Origin: Deltaproteobacteria bacterium
GTDB taxonomy: Bacteria; Desulfobacterota; Binatia; Bin18
Direction: 5' to 3'
DNA: 5,323 nt
Assembly (NCBI GenBank): GCA_016200595.1
Contig: JACQEL010000015.1
Span: 1 to 5,323, forward strand
In this document: positions 1 through 5,213 of the stretch, piece by piece
Position numbering within the stretch: position 1 is the first letter of the stretch
Layout of the letters: the number at the start of each line of letters is the position of its first letter
Made by a program: the position numbers and the translations under genes
Notes under the pieces: generated by a model
The model's database searches: none
Told to the model about the DNA's origin: nothing
Seen by the model: the letters and a program-made list of their open reading frames with translations, nothing else

Positions 1-4
1 CAAA

Positions 5-50
5 GCGCCAGCATGGCTGGCGCACTCCATATAATTGCGCCTCCGGCGCA
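5..50. repeat. Two adjacent perfect hairpins with 3-nt loops
   Basis: Two perfect inverted repeats lie side by side. The first has 8-base arms (GCGCCAGC at 5-12 and GCTGGCGC at 16-23) around the loop ATG. The second has 6-base arms (TGCGCC at 36-41 and GGCGCA at 45-50) around the loop TCC. A hairpin with the same TCC loop occurs at 5124-5140 on the other side of the gene block. Neither is followed by a T-run, so they are not obvious intrinsic terminators. They look like members of a dispersed intergenic palindrome family, but their function is unknown. Confidence 0.6.
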
Positions 51-108
51 CACCGCAGTAAATTTATTCCGGACAGTATTGGGCTGGTCCGCCAGTGCGA
101 GCGGTGGG

Positions 109-131
109 CACGGGCAGGCAAGCTGCCCGTG
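109..131. repeat. Inverted repeat, 9-bp stem
   Basis: CACGGGCAG at 109-117 is exactly complementary to CTGCCCGTG at 123-131, with a five-base loop (118-122). No T-tract follows on either strand. It lies in the gene-free stretch 1-271, where I see no open reading frame with a credible start or ribosome binding site. It is probably another dispersed intergenic palindrome. Confidence 0.55.
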
Positions 132-190
132 GCACCCGGACGGTAGTATGTTCCCAATGAATCCGGATTTAGGTGCGTTCCTCGCATAGG

Positions 191-216
191 TACTCATCCC
201 TATCTAGCGGTGAGTA
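191..216. repeat. Inverted repeat, 8-bp stem with one wobble pair
   Basis: TACTCATC at 191-198 pairs with GGTGAGTA at 209-216, including one G-T wobble, around a ten-base loop. No T-run follows. It could be a transcript hairpin or a binding site, but nothing in the sequence decides between these. Confidence 0.35.
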
Positions 217-235
217 AAGCAATTGGCTTCTCCCT

Positions 236-264
236 GGTCAGCCGCCGGCCTGCAACGGCTGACC
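236..264 (-). terminator. Hairpin just past the lipoprotein stop, possible terminator
   Basis: GGTCAGCCG at 236-244 is a perfect complement of CGGCTGACC at 256-264, with an 11-base loop. It begins 7 bases beyond the stop codon (272-274) of the minus-strand lipoprotein gene, the right place for a transcription end or a 3' stabilising hairpin. On the minus strand it is followed by AGGGAGAAGCC, with no T-tract. It is therefore not a canonical rho-independent terminator, and the terminator call rests on position and stem alone. Confidence 0.35.
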
Positions 265-271
265 GCTTCCG

Positions 272-1264
272 TCATCCTCGCCGTGCTCTTTCATCCTGTT
301 CAGGTCTGGCATCTCGGCGATAGAGAAAACCCGGAGGCCGGTTGCTGACCGAGCGTACCTCTAGCCATTCCCCTCCCACCAGCCCAACCACTCGGACTCG
401 GGTACCCGGACGGAGCCGGACCACTATAGGCGATGAATTACGGGGTGCGGCTCGCAAGACGCTCGGACTCACTACTTGGTACCAACCGCTGACAGGAATG
501 CGAGATGCCTCCGCAACTCTTGGCCGCGAGGACACAGCCGGAAGTTTGCGCGGGGGAACTTTCTTGGCTGGGGCTGGTTTTGTGGCTGACGCGACACGAC
601 TTTCTTCACTGCGATCGACCAGTACGCGGCCACCAAGTTGCTTCTCCCACGTCAAGATAGAAGCTTGATCGACACCTGGCGGGACGAAAAGCAAGCGGAA
701 GCGGAGCTGAACCGCGTCATCGGCTGGAGGAAAACCCCAGGCGCGCAGCCGATCAAACACGGCGGTGACGAGCTTCTCATTGGAGACGCGCCGTAACGGG
801 AAGCGAAGGTCAGATACCTCGCCGCCAGGTGCGAGCGTCAGACTAACATCCAGGCTCCCCATGAGGCTTGGGTCTTGCTCGCGTTCCTGATCGTAGACCT
901 CTTGAAGCTGGGGCAAGAAGGAAAGAATTTGTTGTTCGAGCACCTCGAGCGAGCGGGCAGATTCTCCAGCTCCCTTACCAGTGATCACCATCCCCAATTC
1001 TTTGCTTGCCAATACACTGGCATGAGAAGATAAAGTTGGGGTCAGGGCTCCACCGGGTTCCTCCGACGTTGAAGCTGGCAGAGTAGTTGGAGACGGTCCA
1101 GTTTTACTTTCTGGCGCTGTCGCTTCCGCAGCTGGCCGTCCGGGTACATTCGCCGGAGTAGTCTGCGACTCCTCGCGCGATCCACCACAACTAGAAACAA
1201 TGATCAACAACAAGAAAAGAATACTGCATCCACCCTTACCACACCGCAAATTCCACAAAGCCAT
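272..1264 (-). CDS. Lipoprotein with AgmX/PglI-like and SH3-like domains
   Basis: This is a predicted envelope lipoprotein of 330 residues. I chose the ATG at 1264-1262 because a full Shine-Dalgarno (AAGGAGG) lies five bases upstream; the in-frame TTG at 1282 lies upstream of that site and would put it inside the gene. A short basic N-terminus is followed by a hydrophobic stretch (residues 14-23) and a lipobox-like VSSC with Cys26. The next residue is Gly, not Asp, which favours the outer membrane. Residues 27-85 are a Pro/Ser/Thr-rich linker. Residues about 104-194 resemble the AgmX/PglI C-terminal domain (a TonB-C-like fold), with the typical G-LDVSLTLAPGGEVSDL core and RAWGFPP end. Residues about 224-255 are a basic, Pro-rich linker. 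Residues about 260-318 look like a bacterial SH3 domain (VLRAAPRNSSPIVVRLRPGTRV...GEWLEVRS), which often binds cell-wall material. The mature protein has no cysteine other than the lipid-bearing one, although this domain usually carries a Cys pair. It is divergent from the lipid-transport operon, and a functional link is only inferred. The exact role is unknown. Confidence 0.8.
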   Translation of the reverse strand: MALWNLRCGKGGCSILFLLLIIVSSCGGSREESQTTPANVPGRPAAEATAPESKTGPSPTTLPASTSEEPGGALTPTLSSHASVLASKELGMVITGKGAGESARSLEVLEQQILSFLPQLQEVYDQEREQDPSLMGSLDVSLTLAPGGEVSDLRFPLRRVSNEKLVTAVFDRLRAWGFPPADDAVQLRFRLLFVPPGVDQASILTWEKQLGGRVLVDRSEESRVASATKPAPAKKVPPRKLPAVSSRPRVAEASRIPVSGWYQVVSPSVLRAAPRNSSPIVVRLRPGTRVRVVGLVGGEWLEVRSVSNRPPGFLYRRDARPEQDERARRG

Positions 1265-1269
1265 ACCAG

Positions 1270-1276
1270 CCTCCTT
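1270..1276 (-). promoter_or_regulatory. Ribosome binding site of the lipoprotein gene
   Basis: On the minus strand this reads AAGGAGG, a near-perfect Shine-Dalgarno, with a five-base spacer to the ATG at 1264-1262. It decides the start codon over the upstream in-frame TTG at 1282. A possible -10 box (CATAAT on the minus strand, 1290-1285) lies just upstream, but I see no convincing -35 and the resulting leader would be very short. Confidence 0.8.
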
Positions 1277-1342
1277 GACCAATGATTATGCTATAAAAAC
1301 ACCAGGAAAGCGAAAGGGGCCTAGCCTAAGGAGGGAAACAAA

Positions 1343-1379
1343 CGGACAGAGCGCGCGGAACGCTCTAATACTGCGTCCG
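1343..1379. repeat. Nested inverted repeat in the divergent intergenic region
   Basis: CGGAC at 1343-1347 pairs with GTCCG at 1375-1379, and inside it AGAGCG at 1348-1353 pairs with CGCTCT at 1361-1366. The right arm carries an eight-base bulge. It lies between the two divergent genes, so it could be a leader-RNA structure or a regulator site. I could not find a convincing sigma-70 promoter for the plus-strand operon in 1283-1581. Confidence 0.3.
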
Positions 1380-1380
1380 C

Positions 1381-1476
1381 GTGATTCTGAGGAGTGTCAT
1401 TCTGAGGAGCCCTTTGACGGAGCCTGTCCTGAGCATCGTCGAAGGGCTCAGGATAAACTCCGCGACGAAGAATCTC
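1381..1476. repeat. Dispersed intergenic repeat with inner palindrome
   Basis: The element opens with two near-identical 14-mers, GTGATTCTGAGGAG at 1381-1394 and GTCATTCTGAGGAG at 1396-1409 (13 of 14 match, period 15). They are followed by an inverted repeat, CCCTTTGACG at 1410-1419 against CGTCGAAGGG at 1437-1446 (one G-T mismatch). A second possible pairing is CCTGAG (1428-1433) with CTCAGG (1447-1452). It ends near AGAAT at 1469-1473, complementary to ATTCT at 1399-1403. From memory, elements of this kind (CATTCTGAG ... CCTTCGAC ... AAGAATCT) are scattered between genes in many environmental genomes. It could be a non-autonomous palindromic mobile element. Only one copy is in this window, so copy number is untested. 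Confidence 0.6.
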
Positions 1477-1581
1477 ACCACAAGTCTGTCGTTTGTGGCA
1501 GCGAAACAATAGACAGATTACGTAAGCGTCCTGGCAGCATTGCTTTACAGGTCGCGCTGGACTCTTTATGTAAGAAGAGCT

Positions 1582-2661
1582 TTGAAACTCGATGTGCTAA
1601 CCAACAACCACATCTCGGGTGCGCTCGCGCTTGCCCCCCTGCGCGAGCAGGTCTTGAAGCGAGCTGAACCTGGCTCACGAGTAGTGGTCAATCTCAGTGG
1701 AGTACAGAAACTCAGTGGTCTCGATGCCGCCGCGCTCCTCCGTTTAGTGATCGAAGGGAAGGAAAAAGGCATCGAAGTGCGCTTCTCGGGTTTGTCGGCT
1801 GAGGCACGCCAGGCGTTCACCGGACTTGATGCGAGCCTTCTTGAGCACGCCGCTACCCCCACAGAGTCGCTGTCACCGATCGAAGAGGTAGGAGAACAAA
1901 CACTTGATCTCCTTGCCACCGCGCGTCGGCTGTTGGAGATGATCGGCGAAATTACTTACTGGTTTTTCATCGCGCCCTGGCATGGCAAAGGGGTCAAATG
2001 GGAGCGGACTGGTGAACAGATCGTAAAAATCGGCCTTGACGGAGTGCCGATCGTCTCGTTTCTTTCCTTCCTGATCGGTGCAGTCCTCGCGCTCAACGCG
2101 GCCAGTCAATTGCGGCAGTTTGGTGCGTCGATTTATATTGCTAACCTGGTAGGGGTGTCGATGACGCGGGAAATGGCACCACTGCTCACCGCCATCATCG
2201 CGGCCGGTCGTAGTGGTTCAGCCATCACCGCCGAGCTCGGGACCATGGTTGTCTCTGAAGAAATCGATGCCATGCGCACCATGGCGTTGAGCCCAGGCCG
2301 TTTTCTTTTACTCCCGCGCGTGTTGGCGCTCCTGTGTGCGGTTCCGTGCCTCACCGTGCTCTCCAACCTGGCCGGAATTTTCGGAGGCTATTGGGTGGGA
2401 GTGATTGTTTTAGGCCTCGGCAGCCGCAACTATCTCCAACAGACGAGCCAAGCTCTGCTGATCAGCGATCTCGTCACTGGCATGGTCAAGAGCACGATGT
2501 TTGCCTTGCTCATCGGACTGGTGTCCTGTTACCGCGGGTTCTATGTCCATGGGGGCGCCGAGGGCGTGGGCACCAATACCACGGCCTCAGTGGTAACCTC
2601 TATTGTGCTGTGTATCTTAGCGGACGCCGTTTTCACCACCATTTTCTTTTATTTCGATTGA
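1582..2661 (+). CDS. mlaE: STAS-MlaE fusion: lipid ABC transporter permease
   Basis: This is the inner-membrane permease of an MCE-type lipid ABC transporter, with an N-terminal STAS domain fused in place of a separate MlaB. With a TTG start at 1582 it has 359 residues. Residues 1-89 are STAS-like, with strand VVVNLSG (34-40), then DAAALL (48-53), where the family usually has D-S/T-x-G. A linker is followed by the permease domain (about 142-359), with hydrophobic segments near 155-173, 244-263, 264-280, 303-318 and 338-357. The family hallmark MTREMAPLLT...AGRSGSAITAELGTM spans 194-222, followed by VSEEIDAM, and GGAEGVG lies near 324-330 by the C-terminus. The start is uncertain. No ATG fits; in-frame TTG occurs at 1540 and 1582 and GTG at 1594, with a stop at 1510-1512. 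I prefer 1582 because AGAAGAG lies just upstream, and because codons 1540-1581 hold three AGA/AGG arginines that the rest of the gene lacks. It is the first gene of the operon. The family call is firm, but the substrate is inferred. Confidence 0.9.
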   Translation: MKLDVLTNNHISGALALAPLREQVLKRAEPGSRVVVNLSGVQKLSGLDAAALLRLVIEGKEKGIEVRFSGLSAEARQAFTGLDASLLEHAATPTESLSPIEEVGEQTLDLLATARRLLEMIGEITYWFFIAPWHGKGVKWERTGEQIVKIGLDGVPIVSFLSFLIGAVLALNAASQLRQFGASIYIANLVGVSMTREMAPLLTAIIAAGRSGSAITAELGTMVVSEEIDAMRTMALSPGRFLLLPRVLALLCAVPCLTVLSNLAGIFGGYWVGVIVLGLGSRNYLQQTSQALLISDLVTGMVKSTMFALLIGLVSCYRGFYVHGGAEGVGTNTTASVVTSIVLCILADAVFTTIFFYFD

Positions 2662-2666
2662 GTACC

Positions 2667-3494
2667 GTGACCACAGAACGCGATTCCTCCCCCTACGTCC
2701 AGGTTGAAAACTTGGTGGCCCGCTATGGGAACCGCACTATTCTCGACGGCGTCTCCTGCAGTGCGCGGCGCGGGGAGATTACGGTTATTCTTGGCGGGAG
2801 CGGTTCTGGAAAAACCACCCTCCTGCGTCACATTGTCGGACTGCTCACCCCGGCGGCTGGGCGGGTATTGATCGACGGCCGCGATATCCACCGCGCCTCA
2901 GAAGAGGAACAGGAGGCGATCCTGCGCAACGTGGGGATGTCGTTTCAGGGCGGGGCGCTCTTCAACTCTATGACTCTCGAAGAAAACATCGCCTTGCCAA
3001 TCATCGAACATGCTCATGCTAACCGCGAGACTGCCTACACCTTGGCGCGCATGAAGCTTGCTCTGGTTGGCTTAGAACGCGCTGCTCAGTCCCTACCGGC
3101 TGAAATTAGTGGTGGCATGAAGAAACGGGCCGCGGTCGCTCGCGCCCTCGCTTTAGATCCAGGGCTTTTACTATTCGATGAACTTTCAGCCGGGCTGGAC
3201 CCGGTCACAGCTCGGGAGTTGGACGAGTTGGTCTTGCGCTTGAAAGCGCAGTTTGACGTGGCGATTCTCGTCGTGACGCATGAATTGAGCAGTATCCAAA
3301 TGATTGCTGACCGGGCCATTATGCTGCATGCTGGGAAAGTGCTCGCCGCCGGGACTCTTGACGAGGTCCGCTCAATGGATCATCCGCACGTGCGTGCGTT
3401 CTTCGACCGGCGGCCGCGGTCGACCGTCGTGCAGCACGGTCTGCTCGATGCACTCTTAGTAGACGGAGGGGATCATGGGGAAAACCCGGCTTAA
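2667..3494 (+). CDS. mlaF: MlaF-type ATP-binding protein of lipid ABC transporter
   Basis: This cytoplasmic ATPase drives the MlaE permease. With a GTG start at 2667 it has 275 residues. All ABC motifs are present: Walker A GGSGSGKTT (43-51), Q-loop MSFQGGALFNSMTLEENIALP around Gln94, signature ISGGMKKR (147-154), Walker B LLLFDE (167-172), D-loop AGLD (175-178) and H-loop His205 in VVTHE. The QGGALF sequence after the Q-loop and the SGGMKKR signature are typical of the MlaF/Mkl/TTG2A branch rather than of general importers. The residue after the catalytic Glu is Leu (DEL), where DEP is usual. The TTG at 2658 would give 278 residues and overlap the mlaE stop as TTGA. GTG lies 5 bases after that stop. 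Neither has a Shine-Dalgarno, so translation is probably coupled to mlaE. The C-terminal 30 residues are hydrophilic and variable, and the gene overlaps mlaD by 20 bases. Confidence 0.93.
   Translation: MTTERDSSPYVQVENLVARYGNRTILDGVSCSARRGEITVILGGSGSGKTTLLRHIVGLLTPAAGRVLIDGRDIHRASEEEQEAILRNVGMSFQGGALFNSMTLEENIALPIIEHAHANRETAYTLARMKLALVGLERAAQSLPAEISGGMKKRAAVARALALDPGLLLFDELSAGLDPVTARELDELVLRLKAQFDVAILVVTHELSSIQMIADRAIMLHAGKVLAAGTLDEVRSMDHPHVRAFFDRRPRSTVVQHGLLDALLVDGGDHGENPA
3465..3469 (+). promoter_or_regulatory. Ribosome binding site of mlaD, inside the mlaF end
   Basis: GGAGG, within the longer run GGAGGGG (3465-3471), lies five bases before the ATG at 3475. It is the only strong Shine-Dalgarno within the plus-strand operon and sits inside the mlaF coding sequence. 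This suggests mlaD is translated at a higher, independent rate, which fits a subunit needed in six copies per transporter. Confidence 0.7.
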
Positions 3495-4410
3495 GGTTGG
3501 GTTATTCGTCACCGTCAGCTTCTTCATTCTGGCCGCTGCCATCCTGTGGTTGGCAGGCTCACGCTTCCTCCAGCCGGTAGCGCAGTATCAAATTATCTTC
3601 GCCAAATCGATAAGTGGGCTCCTGCCCGGCGCAGCGGTAGAGTATCAAGGAGTGACAGTCGGAAAAGTTGCAGAGATCCACCTCACGCACGAGACCCCGC
3701 CGCGCGCGGCGGTCCTGATTGCGCTACAACCGGACACACCCGTACAGCAGGGCACGAGCGCTCTCCTGGTCGGCTCGCTCGTTACTGGCATCCGCATCAT
3801 TGAATTGGAAGGGGGCTCGCCCAACGCCCCACCTTTGCCGCCTGGCGGCACCATCCCGGTCAGAGAAGGCGGGTTTGAGGAGTTTCGCGACCGCGCCAGC
3901 GAGATTGCCGAGCGCCTGGTCGATGTTCTCACCCACGTCGAGCAAGATCTGCTGAGTCCGGACAACAGCGCGGCGATCGCTTCCTTCTTGCGCAACGTCG
4001 CGCATTTAAGTGAAAGCCTCATGACTTCTCTCGATGACGTGTCCACCCCGGAGTCCCGGGCCACACTCAAAGCTATGGTCGATAACCTGGCTCAGGCTGC
4101 CGCTGGCATCAGGACTGTCACGGAAGCGATTAATGAGATGCGCACAGGGCTTCTGAATGATAGCAAGACAACGATCGTGCAGATCCGTCAGACTGCCGCG
4201 GCGACCGCGGACTTAGCTAAAGAAGTCACCCAACTCACCAAACACGTTGACGAATTGCTGGGCGAAAACCGCACTGAGCTCAAGCAGGCCCTGACCAACC
4301 TGGCCGACACTTCGCGTCACTTGAAAGAGACCGCCGACTCGCTGCGCCGTAACCCTTCGGAATTGATCTGGGGCCGAACCCTGCCGGAGAAAGCGATTCC
4401 TGACAAATGA
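3475..4410 (+). CDS. mlaD: MlaD-type MCE protein with long helical C-terminus
   Basis: This is the substrate-binding subunit of the transporter, anchored in the inner membrane and facing the periplasm; MCE proteins form hexameric rings with a central hydrophobic channel. It has 311 residues. One N-terminal transmembrane anchor (about 8-28) is followed by an MCE domain (about 36-113) with the family pattern FAKSISGLLPGAAVEYQGVTVGKVAEI. Next comes a short Pro/Gly-rich stretch (114-130). Residues about 134-290 are strongly helical and free of proline except near 162 and 192, with heptad-like Leu/Ala/Val spacing. The end carries the RRNPSELIWG motif (291-300) that recurs in such proteins. Escherichia coli MlaD is much shorter (about 183 residues) and lacks this long stem, so a PqiB- or Mce1-like needle is plausible but not shown. 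The ATG has a good ribosome binding site. It overlaps mlaF by 20 bases and the next gene by ATGA. Confidence 0.92.
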   Translation: MGKTRLKVGLFVTVSFFILAAAILWLAGSRFLQPVAQYQIIFAKSISGLLPGAAVEYQGVTVGKVAEIHLTHETPPRAAVLIALQPDTPVQQGTSALLVGSLVTGIRIIELEGGSPNAPPLPPGGTIPVREGGFEEFRDRASEIAERLVDVLTHVEQDLLSPDNSAAIASFLRNVAHLSESLMTSLDDVSTPESRATLKAMVDNLAQAAAGIRTVTEAINEMRTGLLNDSKTTIVQIRQTAAATADLAKEVTQLTKHVDELLGENRTELKQALTNLADTSRHLKETADSLRRNPSELIWGRTLPEKAIPDK

Positions 4411-5018
4411 GCATTGGCCTACGGTTATTGTCGGGAGCGGTGCTGGCAAGTGTGCTGCTCGCAGGGTGCAGTTTAACCAAACCACAGCCCGAGATTCATC
4501 ACTACGCGCTGACATTGACGCTTCCGGAGGTTTCTTCCAGCGCCGCGACACTCTCCTTAAGCGTCTCTCCCTTCCACGCTCGGGACCCGTATGGTCAAGA
4601 TCTCATGGTCTATCGCTCGTCTCCTTACCGCCTGGACTTTTATAACTATCACCGCTGGGCCGCCGTGCCGGCTGAGTTGGTCACTGACTGGACTCGGCGT
4701 TACCTACGCAGATCAGGTTTGTTTGCCAAGGTTTTTCCCTCGACCGAAGGCAATGCTGACTGGGTCTTGGGTGGAGTGATCCATCAGTTTGAAGAAGTCG
4801 ATCATGAACAGACCTGGGAGGCGGCGCTGTCTATTGACTTCTGGGTGACCGAGGCGGGCCAGCGCTCGCCGTTTTGGTTCCAGTCCTACACCGCGACGCA
4901 GCAGGCTGATAAACGCAATCCCGAGGCTATTGCCGAGGCAATGAGTCACAACCTGGAAGACATTTTGGCGCGACTGACTGCTGACCTTACGCCAGTGACC
5001 GCCTCGACGGCGCCGTGA
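4407..5018 (+). CDS. PqiC/YmbA-type ABC transporter auxiliary lipoprotein
   Basis: This 203-residue lipoprotein matches the ABC-type transport auxiliary family (PqiC, YmbA, formerly DUF330). The signal peptide ends in a textbook lipobox, LLAGC, with the lipidated Cys at 21. Ser at +2 predicts sorting to the outer membrane. The diagnostic stretch is residues 68-110: VYRSSPYRLDFYNYHRWAAV, then a helix with WTRRYLRRSGLF and KVF. It continues into a strand-rich part, DWVLGGVIHQFEEVD and the WEAALSIDFWV strand. In E. coli, PqiC is the outer-membrane partner of the needle protein PqiB; here it would partner the long MlaD. The ATG overlaps the mlaD stop as ATGA and has no close Shine-Dalgarno (GGAGA is 16 bases away), so coupled translation is likely. 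The gene ends with tandem stops, TGA then TAG (5016-5021), and is the last of the operon. Confidence 0.88.
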   Translation: MSIGLRLLSGAVLASVLLAGCSLTKPQPEIHHYALTLTLPEVSSSAATLSLSVSPFHARDPYGQDLMVYRSSPYRLDFYNYHRWAAVPAELVTDWTRRYLRRSGLFAKVFPSTEGNADWVLGGVIHQFEEVDHEQTWEAALSIDFWVTEAGQRSPFWFQSYTATQQADKRNPEAIAEAMSHNLEDILARLTADLTPVTASTAP

Positions 5019-5050
5019 TAGAGCACGGGCTACAAGCTTCGCATGTTTTG

Positions 5051-5078
5051 CTGACCACTGATCACTGATGGCTGATCG
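5051..5078. repeat. Four tandem heptamers, consensus CTGATCA
   Basis: Four head-to-tail 7-base units read CTGACCA, CTGATCA, CTGATGG and CTGATCG. CTGA is invariant, and T is at position 5 in three of the four. The array lies 33 bases after the operon stop codon and just before the terminator hairpin. Its role is unknown. It could be a slippage-prone microsatellite or part of the neighbouring repeat element. Confidence 0.6.
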
Positions 5079-5083
5079 CTCAC

Positions 5084-5117
5084 CGTAGGGTGGGCACTGC
5101 CCACTGTACGATTTTTT
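5084..5117 (+). terminator. Intrinsic terminator of the mla operon
   Basis: The stem is CGTA (5084-5087) with TACG (5107-5110), then one G-G mismatch and one G-T wobble, then GTGGGC (5090-5095) with GCCCAC (5099-5104), closed by a three-base ACT loop. It is followed at once by A and six T (5112-5117). A GC-rich stem plus T-tract, 66 bases past the last stop codon and on the right strand, fits a rho-independent terminator. The upper stem resembles dispersed palindromes seen in other genomes, so a repeat may have been recruited as a terminator. Confidence 0.65.
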
Positions 5118-5123
5118 CTCATA

Positions 5124-5140
5124 CCCAGGCTCCGCCTGGG
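5124..5140. repeat. Perfect hairpin with TCC loop
   Basis: CCCAGGC at 5124-5130 pairs perfectly with GCCTGGG at 5134-5140 around TCC. The loop matches that of the hairpin at 36-50. The plus-strand T-run lies before it and not after, so it does not look like a second plus-strand terminator. On the minus strand it is followed by ATGAGAAAAAA, so there is no T-tract there either. Confidence 0.6.
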
Positions 5141-5213
5141 CTGGTGAAAATTAGCGATATGAGGAGAGTTTTTCTCGTGCCGACTCTCACGGCGTTTGTT
5201 CCCGGGGCCTGCT

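Noticed and set aside
342..668. Plus-strand open frame of 108 codons
   Set aside because: It lies wholly inside the minus-strand lipoprotein gene, has no ribosome binding site, and its low-complexity Ser/Thr/Arg translation matches no family.
1275..1297. Sigma-70 promoter TTGACC ... TATAAA on the plus strand
   Set aside because: The spacer is only 11 bases, and it would start transcription almost 300 bases before mlaE. The TTGACC overlaps the lipoprotein leader by chance.
1200..1667. Plus-strand open frame of 155 codons across the intergenic region
   Set aside because: It overlaps the lipoprotein start, the repeat element and the mlaE start. The translation is that of the repeat (ACPEHRRRAQDKLRDEESHH-like peptides are a common artefact of such repeats).
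1321..1678. Minus-strand open frames of 62 and 67 codons in the intergenic region
   Set aside because: They translate the repeat element or the antisense of the STAS domain. There is no ribosome binding site and no recognisable domain.
2334..2657. Upstream extension of the mlaF frame to an ATG at 2334
   Set aside because: This part reads the mlaE coding sequence in another frame. The ABC domain begins only after 2658, so GTG 2667 or TTG 2658 is the sensible start.
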